Shown here: piece by piece, positions 61,787 through 64,000 of the stretch
Position numbering within the stretch: position 1 is the first letter of the stretch
Layout: the number at the start of each line of letters is the position of its first letter
From: Citrobacter amalonaticus
GTDB lineage: Bacteria > Pseudomonadota > Gammaproteobacteria > Enterobacterales > Enterobacteriaceae
Direction of reading: 5' to 3'
Length of the DNA stretch: 64,000 nucleotides
Assembly: GCF_001559075.2 (NCBI RefSeq)
Contig: NZ_CP014015.2
Location: 1,798,001 to 1,862,000 of the forward strand
Position numbers and translations under genes: made by a program
The notes under the pieces: model-generated
What the model saw: the letters and a program-made list of their open reading frames with translations, nothing else
What the model was told of the DNA's origin: nothing
The model's database searches: none

Positions 61787-62536
61787 TCAGTTGTGCGTAT
61801 AAGACGTCGCGGCAGATAATTGCGCGAATCGCATCAGACGACCCGTCGACGCATTCGCGCGGGTCTGGATATCTGGCAGGCTTTTCCAGCCCTGCTTAAC
61901 ATCAAACTCCCAAAGTTGAAGTTTATCAATGGCTGGCGTAACCGCAACCGACCATACCAGCAGGTCTTCGGCATCGCAAATAGCCTCAATCTGAGCGACA
62001 TGGGCACATTTCAGACGCCCGGAGACCGGCAGCAGTTGCAGTTCACGCGGATCGTCATTGCGGACGTCACCCGTCAGTTTCAGGACGCTCTGGCGTAAGG
62101 TGATCATCTGCGCGCGCGCTTCATCCGGATCGTTTTGCTTGCTGATCCACAAACTTTCATTGCTGGAGAAGGTCGGGACTTCGGCGGTATGGGGGCTGAT
62201 AAATCCTCGGGTGGCACGCTGGAGTTCCATATCCAGTCCGCATTCCCCTTCGGTTGTCAGCGCCACACCGACCATATTACCGGCATAGGCGATGGAAAAA
62301 CTGGGCAAATTTTTATCGCGAAATGCCGGTTTGCCTTTGGCTTTGTATACGATTTCCGGTAACTCGAGCGTGCCATACAGCATAAACATCAGCTCGGCGA
62401 GAAGTCCTCGGGATGCCAGAAAACGGGTCTGGCGATGTGTGGGGAGTCTTCGTGCTTCATGATGGCAGGATGACGGGAGGCGCATCGAAATCAGGTGTCC
62501 TTCCGTCAGGATCCCTCTGGCAAAATGGGTCGCCAT
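61787..62536 (-). CDS. yieE: 4'-phosphopantetheinyl transferase superfamily protein YieE
   Basis: Encodes 249 residues from the ATG at 62536, which has GGAGAG close upstream. FLASRGLLAELM (40-51), KGKPAF (67-72) and GLDMELQ (100-106) match the Sfp/EntD superfamily, with Asp102 and Glu104 as expected metal ligands. The second family motif, normally a Lys-Glu pair followed by Lys, reads LRQSVLKL (147-154), so the third metal-binding Glu is Gln149. E. coli YieE also departs from consensus there. No carrier protein gene is nearby, so substrate and activity are unknown. Confidence 0.88.
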   Translation of the reverse strand: MATHFARGILTEGHLISMRLPSSCHHEARRLPTHRQTRFLASRGLLAELMFMLYGTLELPEIVYKAKGKPAFRDKNLPSFSIAYAGNMVGVALTTEGECGLDMELQRATRGFISPHTAEVPTFSSNESLWISKQNDPDEARAQMITLRQSVLKLTGDVRNDDPRELQLLPVSGRLKCAHVAQIEAICDAEDLLVWSVAVTPAIDKLQLWEFDVKQGWKSLPDIQTRANASTGRLMRFAQLSAATSYTHN

Positions 62537-62682
62537 TTTTCTCTCCATGATTAATGGTCGTTGATAATGACGAGAGTAACATTTACTCGGTTTATAGACA
62601 GAGTAAATAGCCAAAAAGTACGACTGAATCAGCCTCCCTTACGCGCATTTACATTTCCTGGCGCGTATTGGCTGTTTTTGCG

Positions 62683-63642
62683 TCAGGACAAGTCGCTATA
62701 CAGGGATTTGATGGTCTCTCTTAACCAGACGATTTTTGGATTATGACTGTTGCGCTTGTGCCAAAGCAGGGTAAACGGCACCAGCAGTTTTTCCCGCTGC
62801 GCGGCATCAAACGGCAAAGGACGGGCGACAAGAGGCAGATGGTGGAGCTGGTTATAGCGGTGGCAATAGTGTGGAGCGGTTGCCAGCAGCGCGTGTTCCG
62901 GTTGCGCGGCCATAAACAGGGACTGCTCGAATCCAGGCAGACTCATCGCGATATTGCGTTTCAGGCCCATCTCCTGCAACACATCATCCAGCGCCCAGGT
63001 ATCGCTCTGTTCCCAACAAATGCTGATGTGTGGGTAGCGCAGAAACGTCTCCAGATTCCACTCTTCCTGTAGCGCAGGATGATCTTCACGCAGCCATACC
63101 CACGGTAAATCGCTGAACAGCACCTCAAAATCAATCGACAGCGGCAGCAGGCTCAATAATTCCCGCGAACGCGGATGGCTTTCGCGCCCGGTAAACCCGA
63201 TATCCACCTCGCCACGGGTGATGGCATCCAGGGAGTCGTAATCCCAACGGCGCACTTTGATCGTCGCCTGCGGGTCGCGTTGATAGATCTTCTGCGACAG
63301 CGCATTGAACATAATCATCATCAGCGGAGATTCGGCAACCAGTTCAAACTTCAGGCCGCGTGGCGTCTCGTGATGTGGCTTATCCAGCAGCTGATTGCCC
63401 ATTTGCATCCAGTCCGCCAGATTTTGCTCCATACTGAGCATCAGCGGCGTTGGCGACAGGCCGAGCGGCGTGTTTACGAACAGAGGGTCGTCAAACCACG
63501 CTCTGAGCTTCGACAGCGACTTGCTCACCGCCGAGGGCGTCACGTTCATCCGCTTGGCCGTTTTGGTTACGCTGCGCTCTTGCATCAGAAGCTGCAGGCA
63601 TAGCATCAAATTAAGATCGAGACTGGTGATGGATTTATTCAT
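62683..63642 (-). CDS. yidZ: LysR-family regulator YidZ
   Basis: Encodes 319 residues, the same as E. coli YidZ. The helix-turn-helix is [23 protein letters not shown] (about 24-46), followed by a LysR effector domain. E. coli YidZ has been linked to anaerobic nitric oxide protection. Its ATG lies within the last codons of mdtL (8-bp overlap). Confidence 0.95.
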   Translation of the reverse strand: MNKSITSLDLNLMLCLQLLMQERSVTKTAKRMNVTPSAVSKSLSKLRAWFDDPLFVNTPLGLSPTPLMLSMEQNLADWMQMGNQLLDKPHHETPRGLKFELVAESPLMMIMFNALSQKIYQRDPQATIKVRRWDYDSLDAITRGEVDIGFTGRESHPRSRELLSLLPLSIDFEVLFSDLPWVWLREDHPALQEEWNLETFLRYPHISICWEQSDTWALDDVLQEMGLKRNIAMSLPGFEQSLFMAAQPEHALLATAPHYCHRYNQLHHLPLVARPLPFDAAQREKLLVPFTLLWHKRNSHNPKIVWLRETIKSLYSDLS

Positions 63643-64000
63643 GGTCGGAAACGGGCCTGTTGGGCGCGACGAGCATAATCAGTAACAGACTCACCATGCT
63701 ACAGCCAATCAGGATCCCGATCAGCATATTCAGCGCATTGATGCCCAGCACCGCTGCCAGCCAAATCCACAGCGACGACCCGCAGACCTGCGCAATGCCC
63801 AGCGTTGAACTGGCTACCCCCGCGCGCAGTGAAAATGGCCCCAGCGCCTGGCTCATCGCCACACCAAAGCCGACGGAAAATCCGGCACAAATCAGCGTCA
63901 GACCAAACAGCGTCACCGTGCTGGAACCGGCAAGGCTAAGCACAACACCGGCGGTCAGAAAGAGCGCTTGTGAGGTGAACATCAGGGTGCGTGGTTTAAA
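63635..64000 (-). CDS. mdtL: MFS multidrug transporter MdtL, C-terminal fragment
   Basis: The last 121 codons of a 12-span DHA1 drug transporter run in from the right edge. The segment [18 protein letters not shown] and the following helices match E. coli MdtL. The C-terminus ends at VSDHE, about 8 residues shorter than the E. coli protein as I recall it. The N-terminal two thirds lie outside the window. Confidence 0.93.
   Translation of the reverse strand, partial: FKPRTLMFTSQALFLTAGVVLSLAGSSTVTLFGLTLICAGFSVGFGVAMSQALGPFSLRAGVASSTLGIAQVCGSSLWIWLAAVLGINALNMLIGILIGCSMVSLLLIMLVAPNRPVSDHE

Overview
The window is a stretch of enterobacterial chromosome around the replication origin. Gene order, near-identical protein sequences and an rrnC-type ribosomal operon place it in the Enterobacteriaceae, in the Escherichia/Salmonella/Citrobacter group. 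It is not E. coli K-12: ilvG is intact, a DUF2461 gene sits between ilvY and ilvA, a three-gene pyridine/nucleoside cassette sits between rep and ppiC, and the bgl/cbr cluster found between phoU and yieH in K-12 is missing. Citrobacter is my best guess but the sequence alone does not prove it.

Layout from left to right: the gppA 3' end and rep; a leftward three-gene operon (Crp-like regulator, uridine-phosphorylase-like enzyme, PnuC transporter); ppiC; the branched-chain amino acid region (ilvC, divergent ilvY, a DUF2461 gene, then ilvA-D-E-M-G with the tiny ilvX and the ilvL attenuator); comM, maoP and hdfR; a complete leftward rrnC operon (16S, tRNA-Glu, 23S, 5S, tRNA-Asp, tRNA-Trp); yieP-hsrA; the leftward ribose operon rbsDACBK-R; kup; ravA-viaA; asnA/asnC; mioC; oriC; mnmG-rsmG; the ATP synthase operon atpIBEFHAGDC; glmU-glmS; the phosphate operon pstSCAB-phoU; yieH, adeP, chrR, yieE, yidZ and the 3' end of mdtL.

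The origin lies at about 39.63-40.0 kb. The heavily expressed operons point away from it on both sides: rrnC and ilv leftward, atp, glm and pst rightward. Most of the content is conserved housekeeping DNA. There is no CRISPR array, prophage, insertion sequence or toxin-antitoxin pair that I can see. The repetitive DNA consists of several REP/BIME elements and two full-length ERIC elements, one inside ilvE-ilvD and one inside pstS-pstC.

The part most likely to repay study is the cassette at 2.5-4.7 kb. A nucleoside phosphorylase is translationally coupled to an NMN/nicotinamide-riboside-type transporter and sits behind a Crp-family regulator that lacks the cAMP-binding arginine. This suggests a regulated nucleoside or NAD-precursor salvage unit. 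Other points of interest are the paired RbsR palindromes exactly 80 bp apart, the hairpin that covers the rbsK start region, the 35-bp tail-to-tail overlap of hsrA and rbsR, and the degenerate metal-binding motif in the phosphopantetheinyl-transferase-like YieE.
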